Shown one piece after another: positions 34,441 through 43,524 of a stretch of 64,000 bases of DNA. This DNA comes from Maridesulfovibrio sp. Its GTDB lineage: Bacteria; Desulfobacterota; Desulfovibrionia; Desulfovibrionales; Desulfovibrionaceae. How positions within the stretch are numbered: position 1 is the first letter of the stretch; the number at the start of each line of letters is the position of its first letter. The notes beneath the pieces are model-generated. The model saw only the letters and a program-made list of their open reading frames with translations, was not told the origin of the DNA and did no database searches. The stretch spans positions 171,501-235,500 of the forward strand of contig NZ_OY762999.1 of NCBI RefSeq assembly GCF_963666665.1, in the 5' to 3' direction. A program made the translations under genes and the position numbers.

Positions 34441-35172
34441 ATGCAGGATACTATCAGTATTGAAGGCGTTCACAAATGGTTCGACACTAACCACGTCCTC
34501 AAGGGAGTTGATCTGAATGTAGGTAACTCCGATGTGGTTGTAGTCATCGGTGCAAGCGGTTCCGGGAAATCCACATTGCTGCGATGCGTAAACCGTCTTG
34601 AAACATATACAAAGGGTGAAATCAGCATCAACGGCGATAAGGTTCCAAGTGATGAAAAGGAAATCAATTCCATGCGCAGCCGGGTGGGTATGGTCTTTCA
34701 GCATTTTAACCTTTTTCCGCATATGAGTGTGCTTGGCAATGTAACTGAAGGGCCTACTCAGGTCAGGAAGATGCCCAAAAAAGAAGCAACGGAGCTGGCT
34801 ATGTCCTTTTTGGATAAAGTCGGCATGGCTGATAAGGCAACTGCTTACCCGGAAACCTTATCCGGCGGTCAGAAACAGAGGGTAGCCATTGCCCGCGCCT
34901 TGGCAATGGAGCCGGAAGTAATGCTGTTTGATGAACCGACTTCTGCTCTTGACCCGGAACTGGTCGGTGAGGTGCTCACCGTTATGCGCGACCTTGCCGA
35001 CGACGGCATGACCATGATGGTCGTGACCCATGAAATGAATTTTGCAAATGAGGTAGCTGATTCCGTTGCCTTTATGGATCAGGGGGTAATTCTGGAACAG
35101 GATACTCCCTCCCGTTTGTTTTCTGCTCCGGTAGAGCTGCGGACTCAGGAATTTCTCTCTCAAATATTATAA
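34441..35172 (+). CDS. Polar amino-acid ABC transporter ATP-binding protein
   Basis: 243 residues. Walker [10 protein letters not shown], signature [14 protein letters not shown], Walker [13 protein letters not shown] and switch VTHEMNF are all intact. AAGGAGG precedes the ATG, ten bases after the permease stop. It powers the transporter that feeds the lysine aminomutase operon; ablA starts 15 bases on. Confidence 0.95.
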   Translation: MQDTISIEGVHKWFDTNHVLKGVDLNVGNSDVVVVIGASGSGKSTLLRCVNRLETYTKGEISINGDKVPSDEKEINSMRSRVGMVFQHFNLFPHMSVLGNVTEGPTQVRKMPKKEATELAMSFLDKVGMADKATAYPETLSGGQKQRVAIARALAMEPEVMLFDEPTSALDPELVGEVLTVMRDLADDGMTMMVVTHEMNFANEVADSVAFMDQGVILEQDTPSRLFSAPVELRTQEFLSQIL

Positions 35173-35186
35173 AAATACAGGATATT

Positions 35187-36500
35187 ATGACTGTTTACAC
35201 AGAGCGACAGGAAGCATTGGCCGGTGTGATTGATGACGATTCTTCGAAGTCTGACTGGACTGACTGGAAGTGGCACGTCCGCAACACAATCAGGACTGTC
35301 TCCAGCTTTGAAAAAGTTTTAGGCATTAAATTCAGCGATTCTGAACGTAAAAAACATGAGATGACCCTGCGAAAATTTCCGTTGGCCATCACCCCCTATT
35401 ATCTTTCACTTATTGATGTGGAAGATTACGAAAATGACCCTGTTTTTCTGCAATCTTTTCCCAGCCCTGAAGAGCTGAAGATAGAACGTTGCGATATGAC
35501 CGACCCTTTGCATGAGGATGAAGACAGCCCGGTTCCCGGAATTACCCATCGTTACCCGGACCGTGTGCTTTTTCATATCAGCAACCTTTGTTCCATGTAT
35601 TGCAGGCATTGTACCCGCAAACGTAAAGTCGGTGATCAGGATTCAATCCCGTCCACCAGCCAGTTGGAAAAGGGAATTGAATATATCCGCAACACTCCGC
35701 AGGTGCGTGATGTACTGCTGTCGGGTGGTGATCCGTTCATGCTTTCAGATGAGAAGCTGGATTGGATTCTGACCAAGATCGGTGAAATCGAACATGTCGA
35801 AGTTGTTCGCATCGGAACCCGTATGCCGGTTGTACTGCCTTATCGCGTGACCGATGATCTGGTGAATATGCTCAAGAAGCATCATCCGCTTTGGATCAAC
35901 ACTCACTTCAACCATCCACGGGAAGTTACTGACTCTTCGCGCAGGGCTATCGCAAAACTTGCTGATGCCGGAATACCGCTGGGCAACCAGAGTGTTTTGC
36001 TGGCAGGGGTTAACGATTGTCCACGTCTGATCAAGACTCTGAACCATAAGCTGGTTAAGAACAGGGTTCGCCCTTACTACCTTTACCAGTGTGATCTTTC
36101 TGAAGGCTTGAGCCATTTTCGCACCCCAGTGGGGAAGGGGATTGAGATTCTTGAAAGTTTACGCGGGCATACCAGCGGCTTTGCCGTGCCTACTTATGTT
36201 GTGGATGCGCCGGGCGGTGGCGGCAAGATTCCGGTCATGCCCAACTATATTGTTTCATGGGCCACCAACAAGGTTGTGTTGCGAAATTACGAAGGGGTGA
36301 TTACCACCTACACTGAACCGGATTCTTACGAGAGCAACACTTGTGATCGGAATTGTGCAGAGTGCAATCTTCAGCTTAAAGAAGATGGAGCCGAGGAAAA
36401 AGCCATCGGCGTTGAAAAACTCATTTCCGACTGGGACGACACTCTTAGTTTAACTCCTGAGGATAACGAAAGGGCGGAGCGTAATTCGCATGTTGCATGA
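35187..36500 (+). CDS. ablA: Lysine 2,3-aminomutase
   Basis: 437 residues. The radical-SAM cluster motif CSMYCRHC places cysteines at 135, 139 and 142. The PLP lysine is K347 in [13 protein letters not shown], and lysine-binding aspartates D303 (YQCDLSEG) and D340 (VVDAPG) are present; all fall at a constant offset from the residues I recall for the Clostridium enzyme. C278 and C-terminal Cys 386, 390 and 393 suit the zinc site. It converts L-lysine to L-beta-lysine. It is followed by the acetyltransferase ablB with an 11-base overlap and preceded by an amino-acid transporter. Confidence 0.95.
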   Translation: MTVYTERQEALAGVIDDDSSKSDWTDWKWHVRNTIRTVSSFEKVLGIKFSDSERKKHEMTLRKFPLAITPYYLSLIDVEDYENDPVFLQSFPSPEELKIERCDMTDPLHEDEDSPVPGITHRYPDRVLFHISNLCSMYCRHCTRKRKVGDQDSIPSTSQLEKGIEYIRNTPQVRDVLLSGGDPFMLSDEKLDWILTKIGEIEHVEVVRIGTRMPVVLPYRVTDDLVNMLKKHHPLWINTHFNHPREVTDSSRRAIAKLADAGIPLGNQSVLLAGVNDCPRLIKTLNHKLVKNRVRPYYLYQCDLSEGLSHFRTPVGKGIEILESLRGHTSGFAVPTYVVDAPGGGGKIPVMPNYIVSWATNKVVLRNYEGVITTYTEPDSYESNTCDRNCAECNLQLKEDGAEEKAIGVEKLISDWDDTLSLTPEDNERAERNSHVA

Positions 36501-37329
36501 TTCTATTCTGGCTGTAGGGAACAGCACCATACAGATGGGGGCGTACAATGACCGCATTTATTTGATGTCTCTAGCAGCGGAAGACGGTCCGAAGATTGTT
36601 GATGAAATGATCCATATGGCCGTAGCTGAGGACCTTTCGAAGATTTTCGTCAAGGTCCCTGTGTCACAGGCGTTGCATTTTTTGTCCTGCGGTTTTGAGA
36701 AAGAGGCAGAAGTGCCGGATATGTTTGACGGTGATGACGGTGTTTTTCTGAGCTTCTATCGCTATCTTTGGCGTAAGGAGCAGGGTGACAAGGAAGAGCT
36801 TGATCGTGTTCTTTCTGTTGCTGAAAGCAAAAAGGGCAAGGGTAATGTCTCAACTCTGCCTAACAGTCTGCAAATGCGCAGGCTTGGACCGGAAGATGCG
36901 CACGCGCTCGCGCATCTTTACGGTCAAACATTTAAAACTTACCCGTTCCCCATCACTGACCCTGATTTTATTCGTCAGGAAATGGAAGAAGGGGTGCGGT
37001 TTCTGGGCGTTTGCGAAGACGCAAAGCTGGTAGGCGCAGCCTCTGCAGAAGTTGCTGCTGACGGAAACAGTGCGGAGATGACAGACTTCGCTGTCAACCC
37101 GGACTACCGCAAGATGGGAATCGCCGGCGCTTTGCTGCGTGCTCTTGAAAAGGATTGTACTGAGTCCGGTATCAAGTGCCTATTCACGATTGCCAGAGCC
37201 TGTTCGTACGGGATTAACTCTCTGTTTTCCAAGGGAGATTATGAGTTCTCCGGGCAGCTGAAAAATAATACCAATATCAGCGGGCACCTTGAGTCTATGA
37301 ATGTTTGGTATAAGATTGCTTCAGACTAG
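36490..37329 (+). CDS. ablB: Beta-lysine N6-acetyltransferase
   Basis: 279 residues. The C-terminal GNAT domain (about 130-277) has the acetyl-CoA loop region [20 protein letters not shown] and the end [14 protein letters not shown]; the N-terminal half ([15 protein letters not shown] onward) is typical of AblB. It acetylates beta-lysine to N-epsilon-acetyl-beta-lysine, a compatible solute known from methanogens and some bacteria. Its start lies inside the end of ablA, so the two are translationally coupled. A bidirectional terminator follows. Confidence 0.93.
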   Translation: MLHDSILAVGNSTIQMGAYNDRIYLMSLAAEDGPKIVDEMIHMAVAEDLSKIFVKVPVSQALHFLSCGFEKEAEVPDMFDGDDGVFLSFYRYLWRKEQGDKEELDRVLSVAESKKGKGNVSTLPNSLQMRRLGPEDAHALAHLYGQTFKTYPFPITDPDFIRQEMEEGVRFLGVCEDAKLVGAASAEVAADGNSAEMTDFAVNPDYRKMGIAGALLRALEKDCTESGIKCLFTIARACSYGINSLFSKGDYEFSGQLKNNTNISGHLESMNVWYKIASD

Positions 37330-37347
37330 TTTACTTTTGCCACAAAA

Positions 37348-37390
37348 ACGAAAAAGGACTTAGGGTAATCCCTAAGTCCTTTGATTTTTA
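37348..37390. terminator. Bidirectional terminator between ablB and the SET gene
   Basis: Perfect 13-bp stem AAAGGACTTAGGG/CCCTAAGTCCTTT (37353-37365 with 37370-37382), a 4-base loop and A/T runs on both sides. It belongs to the AAGGACTTA terminator group in this window. Confidence 0.92.
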
Positions 37391-37981
37391 TGTAGCCACG
37401 CGCCATTTAAGGTTTTGAACCGATGAGTACTTGTCGTTGTCCTGTTGGAGCGTTTTCAATCTGCTTCTGATTTCAGGCGTCACCATATCCCAGAGCGGTT
37501 GGGGAACATCGGGAATGGCCAGCAGGGCTGTCTTGATCAGTTCATCCCAAGTCTTGCCGTATTTATCGATGTCATCGGGGCGCAGCTCTTTTCTGCATTC
37601 GTCACACCCACAGTGAATTTCATAAGGGTCCTGCACATTGAGGAGTCCATATTCTGTGGTGATCTGTTCTCCGGCCTGAATGTCCCGAATGGCTATCTCC
37701 AAACGGTAATCCGTCATCATGGTGTTGCAGCGGCAACTGTGATTCATGAACCGGGCATGGTCCCAGCTCAAAACGAGCATGCCGTCCCTGTCATGATATA
37801 CGTGCGTTTCCATTGATTCCCGAACCATATCCGGCAACTTATGGAAGTCTTCGTAGGGCAGGCATATATCGAATTCATCACGTACAACCACCACTGTGCC
37901 GCGCGGGATATCGCGAATTGCAAATACCCCGTTACCGAGCTGTGGGGAAACTGTCCTCACAATAGTATCTGGATGGATCAT
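37388..37981 (-). CDS. SET-domain protein (putative lysine methyltransferase)
   Basis: 197 residues from the ATG at 37981, ten bases after the ATP-grasp gene stop, with GAAGAGA upstream. SET motifs are present in order: GNGVFAIRDIPRGTVV (17-31), RFMNHSCRCNT (77-87, the SAM/lysine pocket), ITTEYG (107-112), then a post-SET cysteine cluster CGCDEC (124-129). SET enzymes use S-adenosylmethionine to methylate protein lysines. The target is unknown; bacterial examples are scattered. It forms a two-gene unit with the GNAT/ATP-grasp gene. An N-terminal extension of 42 codons would overlap that gene and was rejected. Confidence 0.88.
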   Translation of the reverse strand: MIHPDTIVRTVSPQLGNGVFAIRDIPRGTVVVVRDEFDICLPYEDFHKLPDMVRESMETHVYHDRDGMLVLSWDHARFMNHSCRCNTMMTDYRLEIAIRDIQAGEQITTEYGLLNVQDPYEIHCGCDECRKELRPDDIDKYGKTWDELIKTALLAIPDVPQPLWDMVTPEIRSRLKTLQQDNDKYSSVQNLKWRVAT

Positions 37982-37991
37982 TTTAATCTCT

Positions 37992-39983
37992 TCAGGAAAT
38001 ATAGCGGATTTGTTGGCGTTCCAATTCAATCCGGTTGAAAATAGATTGCATGATTCGCTCGTACAACTCATTGCCGAGCAACTGGTCTTCAACTCCGAAA
38101 TCGACATTCGGGTTGTCGTTTACCTCGATCACATAGGCCTTGCCGCCGATTTCTTTGAGATCCACACCGTAAAATCCATTTCCGATAAGCGATGAGGCCC
38201 GTACCGCAGCCCTTAGAATTGAAGGCGGCACCTGATCGATGCGGACCGCTTCATGCTGGCCGCTGAAACCGACCGTGTCGGATGAGTTCCAGTTGTATAT
38301 CTGCCAATGATTCTTAGCCATGAAGTATTTGCATGCGAAGATCGGTTTGTTGTCGAGGACGCCAATCCGCCAGTCATATTCCGACACGAGGAATTCCTGG
38401 GCGATAACCAGATCTGATTTTTTCAACATCTCATTTAACCGGTTTTGCAACTCGGTATGATTGTCCACTCTATATACTCCCTGTGAGAATGAGCTTTCAG
38501 GAAGTTTAAGGACCAGAGGGAACACTAATGACTGCATGCGTTTGTCAGAGATATCCTTTTTGGTAAGCAACCATCCTCGCGGCTGACAAATCCCCTCGCT
38601 GACAAGTTTTTCGTGAAGATAAACCTTGTTCGAGCAGAGCATTATGGACCATGGGTCGTCAATTACGACAAGCCCTTCGGTGTATGCGTGTCGTGATATG
38701 GCATAGGTATGGTCTTCAAGTGCTGTTGTCTCCCGAATAAAAAGGGCATCGAACTCGCAGATGCGACGTCTGTCAGCCTTGGTAATGAACTCTACGTAAA
38801 AACCGACTTTTTCTGCTGCCTTTCTGAATCGATCAAGTGCTTCCGGGCAGGATGGAGGCGTTTTCTCATCCGGGTTTACCAGTATTGCCAGATCATATTT
38901 GAAATGTTTGAGCCGTGGACGGGTATAGCGTTTTCTCGCACTATATTCGTCCAAAGCTTCCTGCAGCAAATGTTCATGTTCAGCCATAACATTCTTCACA
39001 GACAGCACTTTGATTTTCTTTACAGTCCAGCGTTCTTTGAACTGAAGACAGAGGCTGAAGAATGGAATTGAGAAGAGGCGGAACAATTTTTGAGACAGCT
39101 CATTAAATCGCTGATCGCTGGATTTACCCATGATAATCGTCAGGGAGAAATCACGCTCTTTTACTAATGACAGTTTTGCCGCAAGATAATCCTCGATTTC
39201 ATCAAGGAGGCTTTGCGCCACCATCGGAGTTGTGGCGTCTTTCATGTTCACAACGGACGGAATAACCATGTGATTGCGTGCGTTAGCCAGCAAAGACACA
39301 TAGTACCCCAATGAATGGATCTTGTAAGAACTACAGAGGTTCAATACATGAAATCTGTTGGACTTGGCATAGTTCTGGTCCGACAGGTAGTTTTGAGCAG
39401 AGCATAAAGTCAGTTCCGAAGACCATTTCTTCAATGATCTGACATCATCCGTCACTATGAGCAATCTATCCTGAACGGTCTTTTTGGCAGATAGCACCAG
39501 AGACATCCTGAGCCCGGATTCTCCGGGGCCATAGTAGTCTGGAAGGGTTCTAACCGCCTCAAATCCAAACTTGCTGTACCAGTCAATCAGTCGCGGATTA
39601 TTAATGTCGGCTTCAAGTGAAATCCGTTCATATCCATGACTGGATGCAAAGTTGATGATGTGTCGAATGAGTATCTCACCAAGTCCCGTTTTTCTATACT
39701 TTCTGTCGATGGCCAGTGAATATATACGAATTGAACGTTTGTAATGGATAATTACGGCTGCACCCATTTTAACGGTTTTTTTCCGTCCGGGAGGGTTTTC
39801 AATGATCAGCACAAGCTGGCTGGGGCTGGCTATGCTGTTTTGCAGGCTTCGCTTTGAACTCTGACGTTTCTCCGCAAAGCACTCCCGTTCAAGCTGCATT
39901 ACAAAGTCTATGTCGCTAGGAACCGCTTCCCGAATGACATGGGATCGGCATGAAGTGTTATCCACTCCGTATATCAGGCTCAC
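37992..39983 (-). CDS. GNAT acetyltransferase fused to a RimK-like ATP-grasp ligase
   Basis: 663 residues, no signal peptide. Residues 16-162 are a GNAT domain with the acetyl-CoA loop RKYRKTGLGEILI. Residues about 172-330 resemble the RimK-like ATP-grasp N-terminal (RLAN) domain. Residues 440-655 are an ATP-grasp fold: ATP-binding lysines (VLKLPESSFSQGV), the RIGVLDNKPIFACKYF strand, and the metal site VIEVNDNPNVDFGVED (618-633). ATP-grasp ligases of this type join a carboxylate to an amine through an acyl-phosphate, often adding amino acids to peptides. The product is unknown. It pairs with the SET gene and is divergent from speA. Confidence 0.88.
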   Translation of the reverse strand: MSLIYGVDNTSCRSHVIREAVPSDIDFVMQLERECFAEKRQSSKRSLQNSIASPSQLVLIIENPPGRKKTVKMGAAVIIHYKRSIRIYSLAIDRKYRKTGLGEILIRHIINFASSHGYERISLEADINNPRLIDWYSKFGFEAVRTLPDYYGPGESGLRMSLVLSAKKTVQDRLLIVTDDVRSLKKWSSELTLCSAQNYLSDQNYAKSNRFHVLNLCSSYKIHSLGYYVSLLANARNHMVIPSVVNMKDATTPMVAQSLLDEIEDYLAAKLSLVKERDFSLTIIMGKSSDQRFNELSQKLFRLFSIPFFSLCLQFKERWTVKKIKVLSVKNVMAEHEHLLQEALDEYSARKRYTRPRLKHFKYDLAILVNPDEKTPPSCPEALDRFRKAAEKVGFYVEFITKADRRRICEFDALFIRETTALEDHTYAISRHAYTEGLVVIDDPWSIMLCSNKVYLHEKLVSEGICQPRGWLLTKKDISDKRMQSLVFPLVLKLPESSFSQGVYRVDNHTELQNRLNEMLKKSDLVIAQEFLVSEYDWRIGVLDNKPIFACKYFMAKNHWQIYNWNSSDTVGFSGQHEAVRIDQVPPSILRAAVRASSLIGNGFYGVDLKEIGGKAYVIEVNDNPNVDFGVEDQLLGNELYERIMQSIFNRIELERQQIRYIS

Positions 39984-40380
39984 GTATTTCTCCGTTGTTA
40001 AATTCGCCCGCCCAAAGTCGGTAAAGACCTATCGGGGCAAATAACAAATATACCTAACACGGGTTTCGGTAAATAAAATTGGATAAAAATAAAGTAAGTC
40101 CATTCAATTAGTTGTGTCTTTATTTAGTGCTGATGGTCTTCGTTTGTGAGCAGGGCGGTAGGTTAGGATAGTTGCAGGGGACTTTATATTTATAATGAAG
40201 TTTGTATCCCAAAAAAAATAGGTGGTTACTGTGTTGAGTCGCCAATAACCCCGGCAGGGTGGAAAAAGTGTTGACTTTTGTCTATCATATCCCTAATTCC
40301 GCACTTACCAAGGTTGTCTCTTTTGAGACTCCCCCCATCCGGGAATTCTTTCCCATAATTAATGAATGGAGGGTTTATGA
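39984..40380. other. Divergent intergenic region before speA (397 bases)
   Basis: No supported gene is visible. It must hold the promoters of the ATP-grasp/SET unit (minus) and the polyamine operon (plus). Visible elements are a sigma-70-like promoter (40271-40299), the palindrome GTCTCTTTTGAGAC (40316-40329) and a short inverted repeat GGGAATTCTTTCCC (about 40341-40354) in the speA leader. The part nearer the ATP-grasp gene is AT-rich without obvious structure. Confidence 0.6.
40271..40299 (+). promoter_or_regulatory. Probable sigma-70 promoter of the polyamine operon
   Basis: TTGACT (40271-40276), a 17-base spacer and TAATTC (40294-40299). The leader of about 75 bases contains the palindrome GTCTC-TTTT-GAGAC and the GGAGGG ribosome site at 40368-40373. 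Confidence 0.55.
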
Positions 40381-42294
40381 GTGACCCCAATACTGGAAAG
40401 GTGGACTGCAGATAAGTCCACGGAACTCTACGGTGTCCGTGAATGGGGCGCCGGCTTTTTCGGTGTGTCCGAAGAAGGGGCTCTTCAGGTAACAGCCAAT
40501 CCCGGCTGTTTTGAAAATGCAGTCAGCATCCCTGAAATCATTGCAGGTATTCAGGAACGCGGACTGGATATGCCTGTGCTTCTTCGCATCGAGAACATCC
40601 TCGATACTCAAATCTCACTTTTAAATGAAAGCTTCCTTAATGCTATCGATCTGTTGCAGTACAATGGATCGTATCTTGGTGCTTATCCCATCAAGGTAAA
40701 TCAGCAGCAACAGGTTGTTGAAGCAGTTACCCGTCATGGCGAGAAATATCACCATGGTCTTGAGGCCGGCAGTAAGGCTGAACTCATTGCCGCCATGGGT
40801 ATGTGTCGCGATACGGAAGCTGTGCTCATCTGCAACGGCTATAAGGATGAGGAATTCATCGATCTGGGGCTCTATGCCACCCAGCTTGGATTCAAGTGCG
40901 TCCTCGTGGTTGAAATGCCGGGTGAGCTGCCGCTGATTATCAAGCGCGCCAAGGCAAGGGGAATCAAACCTATCCTGGGTGTCCGGGTCAAGCTGTCCTC
41001 GCAGGCTGCTGGACTCTGGGCCGAATCAGGCGGAGACCGTTCTATTTTTGGTCTGAACGCCACCCAGATCATTGATGTTATCGATTCCCTCAAGGAAGCG
41101 GATATGCTGGATTGCCTGCAGCTCCTGCATTACCATCTTGGTTCACAGATTCCCAATATCCGTGAAATTCGAAGTGCCGTAGCTGAAGCCAGCCGGGTTT
41201 ATGCCGCGCTGGTGGGCGAAGGCGCGAACATGCGCTACATCGATCTCGGCGGAGGACTGGCCGTTGATTACGACGGTACCCAGACCAACTTTATGAGCAG
41301 CCGCAACTATTCGCTCAACGAATACTGCATCGACGTTGTGGAAGGCGTCATGACCGTGCTCGACGAGCAGGGAGTGGAGCATCCGACCATTATTACCGAG
41401 TCGGGCAGGGCGCTTGTAGCCTATTACTCCATGTTGCTGTTCAACGTGCTTGATACTGCACGTTTTGAGCCTGATCCGTTGCCTGAGGTTCTTCCCGAAG
41501 ACGCCAACATTCATATTCAGCACCTCTTTGATGCGTTAAAGTCGCTTAACCTGCGTAATATTCAGGAAAGCTTCAACGACGCTCTCTATTATCGTGATGA
41601 AATCCGTCAGGCATTCCGTGGCGGAAAGATCACATTCAGGGAACGGGCCATGGGCGAAAACGTTTTCTGGGAAGTGGTGCGCCGGATAAATGTGCTGATC
41701 AAGGACCTGCCGTCATTGCCGCAGGAAATTGAGGGAATAGCTCACGCCATATCCGATATTTATTACTGCAACTTCAGTGTGTTCCAGTCCCTTCCGGATG
41801 CCTGGGCCATCGGTCAGCTTTTTCCCATTATGCCTGTGCACAGGCTGAATGAGAAGCCGACCCGTGAAGGCATCCTTGCGGACATCACCTGTGACTGCGA
41901 TGGCAAGATTGACCGTTTTATCGACAGCCAGGGAGTCAAACGAACGATGCCCCTGCACGAACTTAAAGAGCACGGGGAATATTACCTCGGAGCCTTTCTT
42001 GTAGGGGCGTATCAGGAGACTTTAGGCGACCTGCATAATCTGCTCGGTGACACCAATATTGTCACCGTGAAGATCAAGGAGAAAGGGGAATTCGACTTTG
42101 TCGGGGAATTGGAGGGAGATACTGTGGAAGATATACTTTCCTATGTTGAGTATGATACAAAGTACCTTCTGACCAGATTCCGGGAAACTGCAGAAAATGC
42201 GGTTCGTGACAAACGTATCACCCCCACCGAGCGCAGGGAGATCCTTCAGGCGTACAAGAACGGCCTGCAGGGTTACACTTACTTTGAAAGATAA
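40381..42294 (+). CDS. speA: Biosynthetic arginine decarboxylase
   Basis: 637 residues, close to the usual 630-660. The start is GTG, seven bases after GGAGGG; an out-of-frame ATG four bases earlier yields only a 12-residue peptide. The PLP lysine is in AYPIKVNQQ; other family regions are HHGLEAGSKAEL, LHYHLGSQIPN, and DLGGGLAVDYDG. The C-terminal extension typical of SpeA is present. It makes agmatine from arginine, the first step of the polyamine pathway completed by the following genes. Confidence 0.96.
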   Translation: MTPILERWTADKSTELYGVREWGAGFFGVSEEGALQVTANPGCFENAVSIPEIIAGIQERGLDMPVLLRIENILDTQISLLNESFLNAIDLLQYNGSYLGAYPIKVNQQQQVVEAVTRHGEKYHHGLEAGSKAELIAAMGMCRDTEAVLICNGYKDEEFIDLGLYATQLGFKCVLVVEMPGELPLIIKRAKARGIKPILGVRVKLSSQAAGLWAESGGDRSIFGLNATQIIDVIDSLKEADMLDCLQLLHYHLGSQIPNIREIRSAVAEASRVYAALVGEGANMRYIDLGGGLAVDYDGTQTNFMSSRNYSLNEYCIDVVEGVMTVLDEQGVEHPTIITESGRALVAYYSMLLFNVLDTARFEPDPLPEVLPEDANIHIQHLFDALKSLNLRNIQESFNDALYYRDEIRQAFRGGKITFRERAMGENVFWEVVRRINVLIKDLPSLPQEIEGIAHAISDIYYCNFSVFQSLPDAWAIGQLFPIMPVHRLNEKPTREGILADITCDCDGKIDRFIDSQGVKRTMPLHELKEHGEYYLGAFLVGAYQETLGDLHNLLGDTNIVTVKIKEKGEFDFVGELEGDTVEDILSYVEYDTKYLLTRFRETAENAVRDKRITPTERREILQAYKNGLQGYTYFER

Positions 42295-42300
42295 AACAAT

Positions 42301-42314
42301 CCCCGCGTTCGGGG
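42301..42314 (+). other. Intercistronic hairpin between speA and the CASDH gene
   Basis: Stem CCCCG/CGGGG with a CGTT loop, seven bases after the speA stop and close to the next ribosome site (TATATATGAGGA). Probably an RNA stabiliser; no T-run is present. Confidence 0.55.
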
Positions 42315-42333
42315 TATATATGAGGATTCAATC

Positions 42334-43524
42334 ATGTCCAAAGTTCTGATCATCGGTGCCGGAGGTGTCGGAAGCGTAACCGTGCACAAATGTGCCATGC
42401 TTCCCGAGGTGTTCACTGAAATTCATCTTGCAAGCCGCACACTCTCCAAGTGTGATGCCATTGCTAAATCCGTCAAGGAACGCACCGGCGTTGACGTTCC
42501 CACCTATCAGGTGGATGCGGACAACGTGCGCGAAACCGTCGAACTGATCAACAAGGTCAAACCAGACCTGCTGGTCAACCTTGCGCTGCCCTATCAGGAT
42601 CTGCCGCTCATGGACGCATGTCTAGAGGCCGGTGTTAATTACCTCGACACCGCCAACTACGAACCGCCGGAAGAAGCCAAGTTCGAATACAAATGGCAGT
42701 GGGCTTATCAGGAGCGTTTCAAGGAAGCCGGACTCATGGCCCTGCTCGGTTCCGGTTTTGATCCGGGTGTGACCAACGTTTTCGCTGCCCATGCCCAGAA
42801 GCACCATTTCGATGAAATCAACGAACTGGATATCATTGACTGTAACGCCGGGGACCACGGGCAGGCTTTCGCCACCAACTTCAACCCCGAGATCAACATT
42901 CGTGAGATCACCCAGCGCGGGCGCTATTGGGAACGCGGTGAGTGGGTTGAAACCGATCCCCTGTCATGGTCAATGGATTACGACTTCCCTGAAGGCATCG
43001 GCAAGAAGAAGTGTTACCTCATGTACCACGAAGAACTGGAATCACTGGCTCTGCACCTCAAGGGACTCAAGCGTGCGCGCTTCTGGATGACCTTCGGTGA
43101 ACAGTACCTGACCCATTTGCGTGTTCTGGAAGGCATCGGCATGACCTCTATCGACCCCATTGAATACAATGGACAGATGATCCAGCCCCTGCAGTTCCTC
43201 AAGGCAGTACTTCCCGAGCCAGGTTCCCTCGGTCCGTTGACCAAGGGCCGTACCTGCATCGGTAACGTCATGAAGGGCATCAAGGATGGTAAAGAGAAGA
43301 AGATGTATATCTACAACCTCTGCAGCCATGAATCCGCTTACGAAGAAGTCGGTTCTCAGGCTATCTCCTACACTACCGGTGTTCCTGCAATGATCGGCGC
43401 CATGCTCATGGTTACCGGAAAATGGTCCGGCAAAGGCGTTTTCAACATGGAACAGCTTGATCCTGATCCGTTTATGGAAGCCCTTAATAAATACGGCCTG
43501 CCCTGGAATGAAGTGGTATTCTAG
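42334..43524 (+). CDS. Carboxynorspermidine/carboxyspermidine dehydrogenase
   Basis: 396 residues of the saccharopine-dehydrogenase fold. The Rossmann loop is VLIIGAGGVGSVTVHKCA (NADPH binding), and GSGFDPGVTNVFAAHAQKHH is a family block. It condenses putrescine (or diaminopropane) with aspartate semialdehyde and reduces the product to carboxyspermidine. The assignment is firm because the decarboxylase nspC follows directly (TAGTG overlap) and speA/speB flank the pair. Confidence 0.94.
   Translation: MSKVLIIGAGGVGSVTVHKCAMLPEVFTEIHLASRTLSKCDAIAKSVKERTGVDVPTYQVDADNVRETVELINKVKPDLLVNLALPYQDLPLMDACLEAGVNYLDTANYEPPEEAKFEYKWQWAYQERFKEAGLMALLGSGFDPGVTNVFAAHAQKHHFDEINELDIIDCNAGDHGQAFATNFNPEINIREITQRGRYWERGEWVETDPLSWSMDYDFPEGIGKKKCYLMYHEELESLALHLKGLKRARFWMTFGEQYLTHLRVLEGIGMTSIDPIEYNGQMIQPLQFLKAVLPEPGSLGPLTKGRTCIGNVMKGIKDGKEKKMYIYNLCSHESAYEEVGSQAISYTTGVPAMIGAMLMVTGKWSGKGVFNMEQLDPDPFMEALNKYGLPWNEVVF

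Noticed and set aside
40377..40415. 12-codon ATG leader frame as a functional speA leader peptide
   Set aside because: It lies too close to the ribosome site and has no arginine run or attenuator; more likely a chance ATG.
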